This document shows positions 63,650 to 64,000 of a DNA stretch of 64,000 nt, one piece after another. The DNA is from Sulfitobacter sp. DFL-14 (GTDB lineage Bacteria; Pseudomonadota; Alphaproteobacteria; Rhodobacterales; Rhodobacteraceae). How positions within the stretch are numbered: position 1 is the first letter of the stretch; the number at the start of each line of letters is the position of its first letter. The notes under the pieces were generated by a model. It was not told where the DNA came from. It searched no databases and saw nothing but the letters and a program-made list of their open reading frames with translations. Position numbers and translations under genes: made by a program. The stretch lies in assembly GCF_003335585.1 (NCBI RefSeq), contig NZ_QBFD01000025.1, positions 151,772-215,771 on the forward strand. The letters are read 5' to 3'.

Positions 63650-63994
63650 TCAGCTCTTTGTCGCCTCGAAAACCTCCAGCGCCGCATTCAGCCCATTGAT
63701 CGCCGCAGGCATCCCCGCATAGACCGACATCTGCCATATCGCCTCCACGATCTCGCGCCTGTCTGCCCCGGCGGCGAGGGTATGTTCGATGTTGACCTTC
63801 AGCTGCGGGCCGGTCCAGCCGCCCATCGACACCAGTGCGGCCACCGTGCACAATTGCCGGGTCCGGTTGTCCAGCCCGCCGCGTGTGTAATGCTGGCCAT
63901 AGGCCCAGTCGATCAGGCTTTCGGCCATGCCGGGGGCAAGATGATCGTATTTGCCCGCCAAAGCCTCTTCCAGACCGGGGTTCATGCCGGCCAC
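63650..63994 (-). CDS. CMD-family protein, possibly cut by window end
   Basis: 114 codons to a GTG near the window edge; the frame continues to base 64000, so the true start may be beyond it. Carboxymuconolactone-decarboxylase-like signature: GGLDNRTRQLCTVAALVSMGGWTGPQLKVNIEHTLAAGADRREIVEAIWQMSVYAGMPAAINGL. No CxxC motif, so AhpD-type peroxidase activity is unlikely; relatives decarboxylate or are uncharacterised. It shares its family, but little sequence, with the 133-aa protein embedded between nuoI and nuoJ. Confidence 0.8.
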   Translation of the reverse strand: MAGMNPGLEEALAGKYDHLAPGMAESLIDWAYGQHYTRGGLDNRTRQLCTVAALVSMGGWTGPQLKVNIEHTLAAGADRREIVEAIWQMSVYAGMPAAINGLNAALEVFEATKS

Positions 63995-64000
63995 ATGGGC

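Noticed and set aside
1..64000. tRNA, rRNA, CRISPR, insertion sequence or prophage genes
   Set aside because: No cloverleaf-like sequence, repeat-spacer array, transposase or phage motif seen on reading both strands. Intergenic inverted repeats lack any adjoining transposase gene.

Overview
This is 64 kb of GC-rich, densely packed DNA, almost certainly from a Roseobacter-group member of the Rhodobacteraceae (Alphaproteobacteria). The evidence is the 14-gene nuo operon broken up by small alphaproteobacterial accessory genes and running on into birA, coaX and RNase J, a liu leucine-degradation cluster with methylcrotonyl-CoA carboxylase, a waaA/moaA/glmU/glmS neighbourhood, and alphaproteobacterial protein types throughout. 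Genus cannot be fixed from the sequence alone. I see no tRNA, rRNA, CRISPR array, insertion sequence or prophage.

Layout. 1-1645 (+): the 3' end of a DEAD-box helicase gene and an exported protein of unknown function. 1711-25906 (-): one long transcription unit read from nuoA down through nuoB, C, D, E, F, G, H, I, J, K, L, M, N, then birA, coaX and rnj. Between the 14 canonical complex I genes lie at least 14 accessory ORFs. These include four very short ones not normally annotated (57 and 39 codons between nuoC and nuoD; 26 and 24 codons between nuoJ and nuoK), a membrane-anchored protein whose C-terminal helix-hairpin-helix-like domain repeats the tail of NuoE, a MAPEG protein, two DUF3291 paralogues flanking a 96-bp nested inverted repeat, a methyltransferase, two lipoproteins and a CMD-family protein. 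Most junctions are ATGA, GTGA or TGATG overlaps, so translation appears coupled.

26065-27990 (-): a sugar-nucleotide epimerase-like protein and an ABC-exporter membrane domain without an ATPase. 28057-38421 (-): leucine/isovalerate degradation. Isovaleryl-CoA dehydrogenase leads, behind a palindromic operator candidate. After it come two small membrane proteins, an acyl-CoA synthetase, an LprI-like protein, methylcrotonyl-CoA carboxylase beta and alpha, a small membrane protein, a GST, HMG-CoA lyase and methylglutaconyl-CoA hydratase. Together the core enzymes take isovaleryl-CoA to acetoacetate and acetyl-CoA. 38722-40586 (-): a DegT-type aminotransferase coupled to a HAD phosphatase, divergent from glmU-glmS (40716-43891, +), a PPOX-like protein and an AlkD-like repair protein. 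45363-49301: a lipoprotein (-), then moaA, waaA and a glycosyltransferase (+).

49691-60852: a divergent uptake and hydrolysis module. Minus strand: a double ABC ATPase, an ArgE-like deacetylase, a DadA-like oxidase and two tandem M20 amidohydrolases. Plus strand: the binding protein and two permeases. This looks like import and breakdown of peptides or N-acyl amino acids. 61155-64000: a YeeE/YedE transporter, a DUF3422 protein and a CMD-family protein cut by the window end. Several intergenic regions carry strong inverted repeats (17.7, 45.1, 49.4, 60.9 and 63.6 kb). No dedicated transcription factor is encoded in the window, so every operator suggested here would be read by a regulator encoded elsewhere.
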